Shown here piece by piece: positions 51,997 through 63,809 of a stretch of 64,000 bases of DNA. Both the position numbers and the translations under genes were made by a program. Origin of the DNA: Clytia hemisphaerica (taxonomy: Eukaryota; Cnidaria; Hydrozoa; Leptothecata; Clytiidae); the NCBI GenBank assembly GCA_902728285.1, contig CACVBU010000732.1, positions 2,291,926 through 2,355,925 on the forward strand, written 5' to 3'. Positions within the stretch are counted from its first letter, which is position 1, and every line of letters starts with the position of its first letter. The notes beneath the pieces were generated by a model, which saw only the letters and a program-made list of their open reading frames with translations, was not told the DNA's origin and made no database searches.

Positions 51997-54900
51997 TCAA
52001 TAAGGTCTCGACGATCTTCTGTCAGAACGATCACGATCACCACGATCTCTGAAATAATAAAGACAACAGTTGAATTCACGACGTAATGTTTTCTACGGAA
52101 AGACCCCGGTTTTAGCCAGTAGTGGCAAATTTTTACTAGACTAAAGTTAGATCAAATTTGCCACTACTGGCAAAAACCAGGGTCTTTCGTAGAAAACACG
52201 ACGTCATGAATAGGCCATTTCACTGTCGAAATGGATTATGGGTAATCAGGACAGATTGAGACTCCATAACGGCTTTCTGTTGGCTAGACGCAAAAATCTT
52301 CAAATTTTTTCAAAACTTTGGACAAATACTAAGTCGTCATTAGCGCACAGGGGTCCTGATTACCCATTACGCTTTGCGACTGTGAAACGACCTATGTGTA
52401 AGATGATCTTCAAATTAACACACATTGAAGGGAAAACGTCAAAGCTGGTGACCAACAAGTTATCACATGAAGAAATCTACACTCGAAAATTCATAGATCT
52501 CAATTTTTAAGTTTGCATTTCAACGATGAAATCACTAAAGAGCATTGGGCTCTTCCAGGGGGGGGGGGTCAACATCCAGATACCAGACCCATAGCCGGGT
52601 GGTGGTGTCTTTTTTTCCTTTAAAAGTTTGAAAAGTCAAGTTGGTATTGATGGGGGTGGGTCCCCCTTTTTTTAGAAAAAAAGAGTTATTCTCAGTTGGT
52701 ATTGATACCAAAATAGGGGGTGGGTACCCCTTTTTTTAAATAATATGATTCAGAAAGTTGGTACCCATATAAAAATGACAGCAAAACTTTCCTAAATTCT
52801 GCCCCTATAGCTAGAAAATACCCCGGGGTACATATCAGTCTAAACAGGTTTCAATTGGATTTGTTTTAGCTTATGAGTATAATGACTGTAAATGAGTAAC
52901 AAGTATAAATAAATGACTTTGAAGTTTGTTTATTTTGGACTTTTTCGATATTTTCAAGTTTTCTTTTTGATCAAGCCTGAAGAAAAAACATTTTTTCTGT
53001 GATAGCATTTGGTAATGAACGAGTGAATCTATTCTGTTCTAAAATTATGTACTAATAATAGCTTCTCCTAGTTTTTGCACATCAATTATTATATTCAGAT
53101 AATATAATATTGATTCAGATTGATTTTGCTAGCATCATTGGGTTTGTCAGTTTTCAGTCATTTTCTATTTTAGCATATGACATTTTTTGTGTTGTGTTGA
53201 AGAAAGAGTATTTCAAAAATGAGTTTTTTGAAGTTTCTCTTAGTACCTTGTTTGTGTGGGAGGGGGTGGGTCCCCTTTAAACAGCTTTAAGCTCAAATTT
53301 GTCAGATTGGTATTGGTACTAAATTAGGGGGTGGGTCGCATGATATTTTGTCAAATTCAAAAAGTCATGTTGGTATAGATACCAAATTAATGGGGTGGGT
53401 CCCCCCCTTTGCTGAAAATTATGATTTTCAAGCTGGTATCGATACCAAAATAAGGGGGTGGGTCCCTACCTTTTTCTGAAAATTATGATTTTCAAGTTGG
53501 TATCGATACCAATTTTGGGGTGGTGGTGTTAACTTAGCTCAAAAGGTCAAAAGTCAGGTTTTTGGGCTATGGGTTGGTATTATAAATGTTGACCCCCCCC
53601 CTGGCTCTTCCAGAAAAAAATTGAATATGGGAGGATATAACACTTTTTGAAAATTTACCCCCGGACAACAGATCTAACCCCCTGACATTTATAATTACCC
53701 CTAAACAGAGCAGTTTTGCCCCCAAACAAAGCAAATTTTGTCGATTTTCATCACCCCCGGACAATATATCTATCCAATATATCTTACATCCCCCCAGCAC
53801 GAATGCAATTCAATTGATATTTCAAAAAGATACACACGTTCCACAGTACGCATCAAGGTATATTACTAGTATATTGCAGATTAAATACTGCTTTAAAAGC
53901 TCCTAAAAAGGTATAAAAAATATTTCAAGCTCGGCCAGGAAGTGTATTATGTATAGACAATTACGAGTACAAGAGGAAAACATTATCAAAACATTTAAAG
54001 ATGTAGTGACGTTGGCAATAATTTCCTGTACACAAAAAACATTATTTGCATCGGAAATTGATCGTGTACTCGATCTTGTATTTGCACAAATATGGCGGTG
54101 GAACAGGATTAGACATTAGAGTAGATTGAAGACCACGTAAGTATACTTTAGTACAAAGAAAGCAATTTCATCTTTTATGTAGAAAATATTTCAAGTTTAA
54201 GTTTAAGAAGCTTTATAGAACGACACTAGCGAAGTTTTCTTGGCCAAAATTAGTACCTTTAAACATCTATTGATGTTAAAAAGACTAGAAACAACGAAAA
54301 AGCTAGCAACACTTTAAGTAAAAAATGGTTGTTTACATACCTGTCACGACCACCTCCGCGATCACCACCTCGTCCTGGAAAGTAGTTAAGATAAAAAGAA
54401 TTAAACTTTTTTTAACGGCGAAACCATAAATCTTTCATTTACACACCAATGTCAGCCTTACTTAGACAAGGAACGTTGGTTTAAAGACAAACCACGAATT
54501 CAAGAGAATAGGGGCCCATTGGTATTCTGGAGTGCAGTTGAGTGTAAGAAAAGAAAGGTGTTTCAAATCACTTTTTTTTAATGTTTGTTTCTCAATGTTT
54601 CAATTAATGCCCAATTTGCACTAAACCATCTCCAATTTTATGAAAACAGTTAAAAATTAAATAGAGGTTTTAATTAAAAAAGTCTGGAAATTCAAAACTC
54701 AAAAAGTAGAATTCAAAAGTCTGACGAAAAGAGTTATCATAGTTTCCTCCCCCCTCTTTTCTGCCGGGGGGTGTTAGGGTTTTTCAAAAACTCTTCCAAA
54801 AGGGGGGGGCAAACGGAAAATAGAAATCCAGGGGGTGGGGTTCCTAAAATGTGCAACAAAACTTTTTTCTGGGGGGGGGGGGAGAGAACTTTTTGACTTC

Positions 54901-57900
54901 TTGACAGAAAGTCTTTTTAGTTTTTTTTACATATGCATGTTTTTTCTTCCTCAAATCACATGGAAGATTTCTTTCTTGGATAATTAGCAATTATCTAAGA
55001 AAGAGAACATCAACAAACTACATTTTAGTGTGCAAGTGCCAAAGGTGCATAAAAATTAATTGCCCGAATCCAGGTCGGTAAAAGTGGGGGGGGGGGGGGG
55101 GTCAACATTTCTGGGGGGGGGGGTCAACATTTCTGGGGGTGGGGAAAACACGAAGGATTTGTGTGGGAAAAGCATTTTTTCATTTTCAGGGGGGATTTTA
55201 CAACCGGGGAATCTAAAATTTCTGAGGGGGTCCGACCCAGGAGGAAACTATGGTTATACATTAAAATTATTTCAAAATGGCATAAATATTACCTCCGCCA
55301 TAAGAGGAACCACCGCCGCCACCACCACCATCAGCCCTTGGTGTTTGACATCTATTACATTCACTTCGTCTTGCGAAATTCAAGTTATTACAGCTGTAAA
55401 AGGAATAAAATAAGAAATTGAATTAAGAAATTGAGAACACGAACTAAAATTCTTTCGAAACAATTCAGTATCTTTTCAACCTGGACTTGTTCAGCGAATT
55501 GAGAATCTAAAATATTGCATGAACGAAATTTTTTATCTCCTAGGGGTTTGTGTTGAAATTTTGATATCAAATTAATAAATGGAGCCACCCATAAAGACTG
55601 GAGAGTGGGGTTTAAAGCGTACGCCTATTGTTTGAATGGCGTCATTTCTTTTTCTCTGCGTCCAAGAGAAGGAGGTGTCAAATATTTGGAATATACGTAC
55701 TATATGGACGACCCCTATACAAAATTTAATCTACTTAAGGTAATAAATCAGATGCAATCTCACCTTGGACAGTTCCAGTCACCATCTCTGGCATTAGCTA
55801 TAAGTATGAAAAAAATATATAAAAATCTTAAAAGCCCATAATCCACATAGGTCCTACTAAACCAGGCGGGGGGTCAGTACTAAAATCCTGGACATCATGA
55901 TGTTGAATAACGTGTGGTATGCCCAAAAAAACTTAAAAATCCTTTTAGTACCACGGGGTATTAAAATATAACAGGCCAATCTCGCACTTATTTCTACCAT
56001 GTGTGTAGATATGTAAACATCCGTAAATCTACCATATGTGTAGATATTAGAATCCGTAAATCTACCATATGCGTAGATATCGTAAATCTACCATATGTGT
56101 AGATATGTAAAAATCCATAAATCTACCATATTGGTAGTTACGGTAAATACTATCCAGACAATCTAAAAAGAACGACAAATAACTATTAAAAAGCGACAAA
56201 AAGAACGACAAACCTTAACCCTAATTATCAAAGAACGACATATTTCAAACCCTAAACCTAACTATCAAAGAACGAAACAAAAAGAACGATGACAAACCTT
56301 AACCCTAACTATCCAAAGAACGACATATTTCAAACCCTAACCCTAACTATCAAAGAACGAAACGACATATTTTGCCCTCCACAACCCCGACCAAAAAGTG
56401 ACTGTACCACCCCTAGCGATTCATTCCTTTTTGTTCATCACGCTATTTAACTACATGTGGTGTTAACATTACGCATGCGCATAAGTCTTTATGTTAAGCA
56501 TTTACCGTATCTACACATATGGTAGATTTACGGATTCTAATATCTACACATATGGTAGAAATAAGTGTGAGAATGTGTTGAATATAAAAAAGGTGGTATC
56601 CAGACCAAAATTTGAGATATTTTTTAGTACTTTGGTACTAAATTTAGTGATTTTGATCATATTTTCTATCTTTTTCAGTATTTTTCGTGATTTTTCAGAG
56701 TTTCTCAAAAAAATCAAATATTTTCATTTAAGAAAATTTCTTGAATACATTTATTTTTGCATTCAGTCAAATGTCTTTATTATTTGTTTGATTTGTAAAG
56801 CAGCATTGTTTAAAAGAATCAATTTTTGCAAAAATGAATATCATGTTGGAAAAATCAGCACTTTCAGGCTGACTCTCACTTTTGAGAAAATGGTCATCAG
56901 AAGACAAAAATTGTCCTGAGAAACCAAACAAAATTGGGTAGTCTCTGTGACAAAAATATCAAAAATTTAGTTCATTGGTACTGAAAGACCACTTCTCTAA
57001 AAGGGAGTAAGGAACATATACATAAACACAGAAATAAGAATTAAAGGAATGTACACTTACGTCGGTCACCACCGCCTCCACGTCCACCTCCGCGACCACC
57101 GCCTCCTCGGCCACCAAAACCTGTAAGAGATAGGAGATGATGAAATTATTAGGGTGTGAATTGTAAATTGAGATTTAAGACTCAGACAAATTGCTGACAG
57201 TGTTTGACGTCAGGAAGTTTTAGAAATCTTCTCAAATCTAATTATGTATGGTAAAGTTAAATCTTCTATTATATTAAAAAATTTGAGAGTTCAACTTACC
57301 ACCGCCTCTGCCTCTACCGCCACCACGTCCTCCACCGCGTTTTTGGAATCCACCCTCGGGTGCTTTCCGCTGGGCGATGGATACTTTCAATACATGAGAA
57401 CTATCATATTCTTTCCCATTGAACCAACTAACAGCAGCCTGACTTGCATCACAATCATCGTATGTTATAGTACATTCACCCTAAAAAGAGAAAGACCATA
57501 TAATAATATTAGAATTATTGTACTTAATGTTTTATACTCAGTGAAAGGAAGAACTTTAAGATTACAAACTGGACAGAAAGAGAATAGAGAAAAAAACTTT
57601 TAACCTTATTTCACTTTTTTCAAAATTCTCAACCCTCCAAAATCCAGGGGGAGAGGGTACCCACTGTGATTACGTGTAAATAAATTTGAAATCACGCCAT
57701 CATGCAGTAAATTAGCCCTAATCATGTCATCATGCAAACTGTCAGAGGCCGTCTACGCACCTTTGGTGTTCCATCATGGTTTTTGTACATCCAAATTTTT
57801 GGTTCACGAGTACGCCTGTCCGTCTAAAGAAAGAAAATCAAATGCCAAATGCCATTATTAAAATATCCAAGGCATTGTCGCATTAGTTAAGATTACACAG

Positions 57901-60900
57901 CTTGAAATCATTTGAATTGCTCACAAGACAGGAATTAATAACTTAGTATTTTGAAAAGGGTGGCACATCTCAGTCTTTTTATAGAGAGATAAAACTCCTC
58001 CCCGGCCCAGTATCAGGTCTCTCATTAGCATGTTGCTATTTTTGGCGCTGTATGTCTGTTTTGAAAATGCAGTGTTTTCTAGAAGAAACATCACCTTTCA
58101 CACACTGCAAAACAAACATTCAACTATTGCTTCGTCTCTGGGGCATCAAATAGCTTCAGGATCTTGCTGTTTATAAAATGTATCTCTCACCTTGATGATT
58201 CCAATTTTCCCGAAGAATTCAGCAATTTCAGTTGTACTGGCACTTGGAGGTAAACCAGCAACAAAGACAGTATCTTCCTGAATAATCATCCCATCTTTAA
58301 ATTTGTTGTTTCCTACAAAGAGAAAAACATCCGTTGAACTAATGAATTACACAGGTTGCTAAGGCTCGAGTCCTGAAATTAGTCTTTTTTTACTATCTTG
58401 TAAAGCATAAACTTTTTAGATAATCTAATCAGGGCCAACGATAGCCCTTTACCCAATAAGCATAAATATGGTCTAATCATAGATTTATTAAGCCCAAAGG
58501 GCTAGATGTTGTGCTTTGGCTGAAAAGAGTGCCAAGGTTAGGTAAGAAATCCTACCTAGGCCACGTAGCATTACAATAGTTTCAGCGCTTGACCAATAAG
58601 AAGCGTCGCAAGACAACAGCAACAATATTTTTTGCGATATTAACTTTTCTTGGAAGAGCTTAAAGCACGACATCTAGTGAGTATAATATTAAAGGCGGTA
58701 AAAGCAAATTTTTCAGAAAATGAGTAAGTATGCTTAGCAACCCTGACTCGAAAATTTGGGTTACTTAAAAAGAATGAGTAGTATTCTGAAAGTTTCATGG
58801 AATTTTACATTTTTCTTAGCAAGAGAAAAACATTAAGGCTGTTAATAATTAGTCTCAAATACTTAGGATCATTTTATCTCAAAAGACTAATTAAGAAATT
58901 AAAAATTCTTTAAAAAGAATACATGCAACTTGAAACCAATAAAAAAGACTTCTTTCGTCAACCATTTTCATTGGTTGGTATCTATAAACCTTATATCTCC
59001 AGTGCCAATTAAAAAAGGCAACACAAAATTCTATGGAAGGTGACAATTTTTTTTTAGTTTCTTGTAGCTTCTTCGAAAAAAACCTGTTTTTTATTAGAAA
59101 CCTTTTTTAATATTTCTATCAATGCTGTCATCAATGCTGTCTTGTAATTTTAACAAAATCAGTCACCTTTTATTTTTGTTCATTAAACCGGCCAGCATCC
59201 TCTTGCGAATAAAGGCTTTAATAACTTTTTAACCCTGGTTAGAATCTTCTTAGGGAGCTATTTGCGCCCTGGTTGAAATTTTGTAGGGAACTATTTGCGC
59301 ATGATAAGGTTTACGTTTACATTTCCATTTTTCATTACTATCCAGCACACAGAAAGTTGTTAATGATTACCCAGATAGACTTGAAAAGATTAGGATATTT
59401 TATGGTATTTTTACCACTCTTTCAGCAAATACTTCTTGTTAATGACATTGGTTAAAGCAGTTTTTTCAAAGTTTTTCTTCTTGGACGGAAAATGAACCAT
59501 TTCACTAATATCTTATAGAACTTTTCTGATGAAAGTATCTTTTAATCTTGGTGAGATATAAATGAAAATGATACCAGGCTGACAGTTTAATTTTTTTTGT
59601 AATGAATAGATGATTGCGGATAGATATTGCAGTTAACACAGTAAACACCAAAGAGTCTAATGCTCAATTTACTATACCCATTACATTACTAGGCTTTGAT
59701 CCCACACTTGGGCACTATCAAGAAGCTGTACACAAAAATTTAAATTTTAAAGTAAAATTTTAGTTAAAGGCAAGTAAGCATTAAGTTTGACCAGAAAAAC
59801 GAGACAACCAAAGTTGATAAGGGAAAGCTAGAATCCAGCCTGTCAATGATAAAGTGATAGTGAACATCATATCCATTTGTCAGGCATTGAAATAATGAAT
59901 AGAAAGTGCATCGCAATTTTTTGATAAGCATGATTTTGTATCCTAAAATGGATCAATTTTCAATTTTTAGCTTGTAAGTAATTCAAAAACGCACCGCGGA
60001 TTGCGAAATGTGATACGCTAATTCGATCCCTGTTTGTACTAGAATTAATCACCCAATTGACGTTAACACTTGATGGACGTGAAACAAATAAAACATACCA
60101 TTCATAGATAAATACCTTTGTGTTACATGCATGTTACCTTTATACTTTTTGTTACGACACCTTGTTACGATTTTACCGATATGTTTTACATGAACGAATG
60201 ATGACGTATTGCATACCATAAACTTACCCCCGTAATTATAATTGCCATCAGGTTTAGAACCTCCACGATCACCATAACCACTAATATGAGGTAAGAGCGA
60301 AATAATACACAAGTTATACAAGCTTCAGTAACTGCACAATTTGAAAGGCAGCTAAACCCTCCTTTAGTAGCAGTAGCCAAGCCCTCAAAGATACCCAAAT
60401 TGTAATTTTTAGGCTGTCTTTACAGGTCTTTAGGCTACAGGGAAAGAAGACTAGAGTCACTTCTAGCTGAACTTTGCCTTTTGATAATTTTTATGACGCT
60501 GAGTCCAGTGAAGTAGACTAGGAGCAATTGACGAGGTCACCATTGTAAAAGAAGAACACTAAAAATTCTAAATAATAAAAAACTACTTTGATTTAAAAAA
60601 ATAGAACTAAGAATAGGAAACAAACATAAATGAGAGGTTTCCAAAACTCTATCTGCAAATAAAAACATTGCCAAATCCTTTTTACCTTCCAAAAGCAACT
60701 AAAATCTGTCCGCCTAAGCAAAACCGAAATACCCATGGCCACTTAATTGCGCTATCCAGTCTATCAAAAAGCTTTCAAGGCTACAAGGAAAGCAATTAAG
60801 CCAGATTGATATGTCATTGTATCTTTAATTCTTTTAATAATAATAATTGTTTTATGTCATAGTTAGTGTTTATAGTAAATTCAAAGATTTTCCAGTTAAG

Positions 60901-63809
60901 TCCCATATACACCCTGAATTGTGAAGTCTTCCTTTTTATAAAACATGGTGAACAGCCATTATAAAAGAACACCCTTTCTTTAGTGCCATTCACTCCCATC
61001 AAGATCTAAATTTCTTTTTTAAATCATTCGTGTGATGAGAGGGTAACCATAATAATAAACCTTGATGTCTTTTGCCAGTGGTCAAAGCAAATTTTTTGTC
61101 TCAGACCTGCTCAGACAGGGAACGCTTTCTCATGTCTCCGTCCCATTTTTCTTTTAATATTAATAAGATTTGTGCTTCTCTCACTTTTATAAATGAAAGA
61201 AACCATGAGACACGCACTTTGCATTGCACCAACACAAAAAAAACTTCTCGTGTCCCCAAGCCTTAAGGAAGAGACCTGAACGGGATGGAAGAACTTTTTA
61301 CAATTTAATTACATAAAAAAGATGTTCCTCGCATAAACATACCGGGTGTGTCAGAAAAAACTTTGGACGTTTGGTGAGCCACTGGGACCGAGCAAAGTCT
61401 TTTTGAAACTCAAAACCACTTTTATTAGAAAGAGGATAGTCTAACTTAAATTTTGAGGTATAGCTTTTTAAGTTGGGTAAAGTATTTCTCAAGTTATAGG
61501 TCGTGTTCACACTGCAGACCTTCCTTAATTAAATCCATTAACAACAAACAAAGAGATTTATGATAAATGAATACACTGTTTCTTATAGTTTTTGTAGGTT
61601 CACGAGATCTTTATAACTGTTAATTGATTTGCTTAAGCTCATTGGTGATTTTTATTGAGAGTCGATTCACCTGTATTGGTGATATTGTATCCTACCACTT
61701 GAAATCTGCAAACATATTGTTCTAATGGTTTACTCATTACTGCATCTCTTACCTCAACAACACCGTTTGACGATTTAATTTTTCCTCAGGCATTCGTTTG
61801 AAATCGTAAAACTTTTTTTCACTGTCGCTTCTTGTATGTTCCTTATAAATCGTTGTTTAAGGGAAGCCTCTACCCTATCCTACCAATAGAGCTTACGACT
61901 CTTAATTCAGAAGATCGATTAAAATTAACTTTACGCGTCGACGCGTTCGACTCTGTTAAATCACGTTCGATTGTAGTCAACAAAAGATTCTCCTAACTAC
62001 AGTTTATTAAGGAAGCGTAGTGTGAACACGCCCTTAGCTTTGAAGAAAATTCACTGCGAAAGTGTAAAAAAACGTCAAAAAGGGGTAATTAAAATGTTTG
62101 TGACAATAGCCATGTTGTCGCCGCATTTTGAGAAAGAGAGATTTTTTTCCATACATCACACTCTCACAGATAGATTCTCTCAAAAATTCACCAAAAGAAA
62201 ATTTTTTTGTTGTTTTACAATATTCTGGTAGTTTATTATCCGTGGAACATAATGGACATCGTTAAAAACGTGCACATCAGACAAAAGAGAAAGAGAGAGA
62301 TAGAAAAAAAGAGAAAAATAATTACCTGTTTGGATGCATGGGCTCTTTTGATAAGAAGGGGAGCTCAAATAGCAGAGGCAAAAGTTTTGCGGCAAAGTAA
62401 TGAATGAGACCTCAAAAGTAATTTAGACTATCCTCTTACTAATAAAAGTGGTTTTGAGTTTCAAAAAGACTTTGCTCAGTCCCAGTGGCTCACCAAACGT
62501 CCAAAGTTTTTTCTGACGCACCCGGTACATGCTATATAACTTTTAAGTACAAAAAAAAAGGTCAAAGAAGAAGTGCTGAATGGTGGCAGAGGGTGCTTCA
62601 TTGTTCACATTATTTCATTATTCAAACTATTTTGTGCAGTTTAAAACGAATTGTTTTTCCTTTTTATATCAAAAATTGCTTGGCCTCACATATGAAGGGG
62701 TGACAGTGAGTTCAGGGGTTTAATGGTTGAGAAATATATTCAGCAAGCACACTTGTCTGCCCACTGAATACTGCCCCTCCTGAAATATTCCATTTTTATT
62801 GAAAACACACTGAACAAACACCTTCCCTAGCTTTTAGTTGATGTTACCATGCCTTTCTAGAATATGGACTGATTGCAAGGTCAATTTAATGTGTTTTTAA
62901 AAATTGTATAAGTGTCATATTATCACCGAGAAATGTTCTTATTACTTGATGTTACAACCTCTAGATTTCAAAACTCTCAAATTGGTCAGCTAACCCATAT
63001 AATTCACTGATGATCTGCCAAAAACACAAAATCAATATCTGTGACAAAATTATTCAAATTGAATTTAGTGAAACACATAGGAAAATGTAGTTGGGCCTTG
63101 ACGATCTTACAAAATTCTTGATATCCTAACCATAGACTACATTAGGCAAAGAAAGTTTGTTGATCACCCATCAGAAATCTGATATTTTTGGTAGACAAAA
63201 TTAAGAAAATGTGACTTCAAGACCAATCAGGTACAAACTAGAGTTAATACTAATTCTAGAGGGGCACAAAGGAAAAACCCCACTTTAGCCACTCACACCT
63301 TGGTGGATCTGGCTTGCTAGTTTCTAACTCTATTAAATTGACTTGAAAGGCATATGAAAAACTTATTCACCTTCCGCCATCACGTCCGCCATCTCTGCCA
63401 CCACCATATCCTCCTCCACGGCTGTTTCCACCATAAGAATTGCCACCACCATATCCACCACCACTGCCACCTTGTGAATAGCCACCACTAGATCCACCAT
63501 ATGACCCACCACCTGACTGTTGCTGATAACCCTAAAAAGAATATGACGAAAATAGAGCATGTCCTGCCTTTCTAGTATTTGGACTGTAACTTTTTTCCAG
63601 GTCTTAACAGGTCTTAAAAATCATAGAATATATCAAATCGTTTGGCAATACAATAAGGAACATTAGAATTGCAGAAAAGTATACCTGATTATAACCACCA
63701 CTTGCTCCGTACCCACCACCTGAGGATTGATCATAGTTACCATAACTTTGTTGTTGACCTCCACCGTAGCCTCCTTGTTGACCACCGCCCCCTTGGCCAT
63801 AGTTGTTAT
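51997..63809 (-). CDS. FET-family RNA-binding protein (FUS/EWSR1/TAF15-like), 5' partial
   Basis: FET proteins are nuclear RNA/DNA-binding factors that link RNA polymerase II to splicing and form condensates. Coding exons in transcript order: 63809-63685, 63531-63371, 60280-60228, 58312-58191, 57823-57761, 57480-57300, 57120-57061, 55797-55764, 55393-55293, 54374-54341, 52048-51997 (stop TGA at 51997-51999). All junctions are GT-AG and in phase; about 328 residues are visible. The order is a QGSY-rich start, RRM, RGG, RanBP2-type zinc finger, RGG and a terminal RSSRPY, a PY-NLS as in FUS (RERPY). The first exon begins inside a codon, so the 5' end is outside the window. It resembles fly cabeza; a single FET gene is usual in invertebrates. 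I cannot assign it to one vertebrate paralogue. Confidence 0.94.
52074..52211. mobile_element. Palindromic MITE, TTCATGACGTAATG family copy 2
   Basis: Arms ATTCACGACGTAATGTTTTC plus AGACCCCGGTTTT, mirrored at the other end around a short spacer. It is related to 16355-16492 and sits 25 bases before the acceptor of the last FET exon in transcript order. Confidence 0.75.
52556..53603. mobile_element. 1.05-kb TIR element CAGGGGGG..TCAACAT, 7-bp TSD
   Basis: Starts CAGGGG and G run then TCAACAT; ends ATGTTGACC and C run then CTG. It is flanked by GCTCTTC (52549-52555, 53604-53610). The interior repeats TTGGTATTGATACCAAA and GGGGGTGGGTCCCC. Fragments of the same end are at 55085-55140. It lies in the last FET intron. 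Confidence 0.8.
53611..54340. other. FET last intron, remainder
   Basis: Contains CCCCCGGACAA-type C-rich patches at 53650-53800 that look like decayed TIR-element sequence, then ordinary AT-rich intron. Confidence 0.45.
55293..55797 (-). CDS. FET RanBP2-type zinc finger exons
   Basis: Exons 55797-55764 and 55393-55293 give DGDWNCPSCNNLNFARRSEC followed by NRCQTPR. The four Cys and the W-x-C-P-x-C and N-F-x-R-R-x-x-C-N-x-C spacing are complete; this finger binds GGU-type RNA in FUS. The finger is split between its first two cysteines by an intron (CCA AG|C TGT). A Gly run and SSYGG follow. Confidence 0.94.
55984..56577. mobile_element. TIR element with telomere-like internal repeats
   Basis: Arms of at least 60 bp, CTCGCACTTATTTCTACCAT and repeats of AAATCTACCATATGTGTAGA, are inverted at 56500-56577. 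The centre has three copies of a roughly 60-bp unit containing CCCTAACCCTAACTATC and AAAGAACGAC. It is nested in a CAGTACTAAAATC-type repeat (55863-57015). Confidence 0.7.
57300..58312 (-). CDS. FET RRM exons
   Basis: Exons 58312-58191, 57823-57761 and 57480-57300 encode the RNA recognition motif. TVFVAGLPPSASTTEIAEFF is RNP2 and helix 1, IGIIK follows, then KIWMYKNHDGTPK with GECTITYDD as RNP1, and AAVSWFNGKEYDSSHVLKVS closes the fold. The RNP1 and loop form (K-G-E-x-T) is the FET type, lacking the usual aromatic pair. An RGG box begins in the same last exon (KRGGGRGGGRGRGG). Confidence 0.94.
58313..60227. other. FET intron 3, mostly plain
   Basis: AT-rich intron. The only recognised repeat is the CAGGCATTGAA element at 59881-60032. 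Confidence 0.5.
59881..60032. mobile_element. Small TIR element CAGGCATTGAA, 5-bp TSD (copy 2)
   Basis: A 152-bp relative of 31878-32040, flanked by TTTGT (59876-59880, 60033-60037). It lies in a FET intron. Confidence 0.75.
60228..63809 (-). CDS. FET N-terminal QGSY/Gly-rich exons
   Basis: Exons 63809-63685, 63531-63371 and 60280-60228 encode repeats such as GGYGGGQQQSYGNYDQSSGG and GGGNSYGGNSRGGGYGGG, ending in SGYGDRGGSKPDGNYNYGG. This is the prion-like, activation-competent region of FET proteins. The codon AGT is split AG|T over the 63371/60280 junction. Confidence 0.9.
60451..60521. mobile_element. Short palindromic element, CTAGTCTACTTC family
   Basis: Uninterrupted copy with CTAGAGTCACTTCTAGCTGA at one end and CCAGTGAAGTAGACTAG at the other. 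It gives the empty-site form for the split copy at 20908-21173. Confidence 0.55.
61341..62526. mobile_element. 1.19-kb TIR element with nested TIR element
   Basis: Arms of about 120 bp start ACCGGGTGTGTCAGAAAAAA and are flanked by ACAT (61337-61340, 62527-62530). Inside, a second inverted pair (GGTCGTGTTCACACTGC at about 61498 and its inverse ending near 62032) marks a nested element of about 535 bp. No transposase frame is visible. It lies in FET intron 63370-60281. Confidence 0.75.
62531..63370. other. FET intron 2, remainder
   Basis: AT-rich intron sequence with no recognised feature. Confidence 0.5.

Noticed and set aside
56210-56350. Interstitial telomere
   Set aside because: Only two CCCTAA words per unit, embedded in a roughly 60-bp tandem repeat inside a TIR element.
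56491-56919. 142-aa ORF
   Set aside because: It starts inside TIR repeats and is Phe/Ile/Lys low-complexity; it is a by-product of AT-rich DNA.
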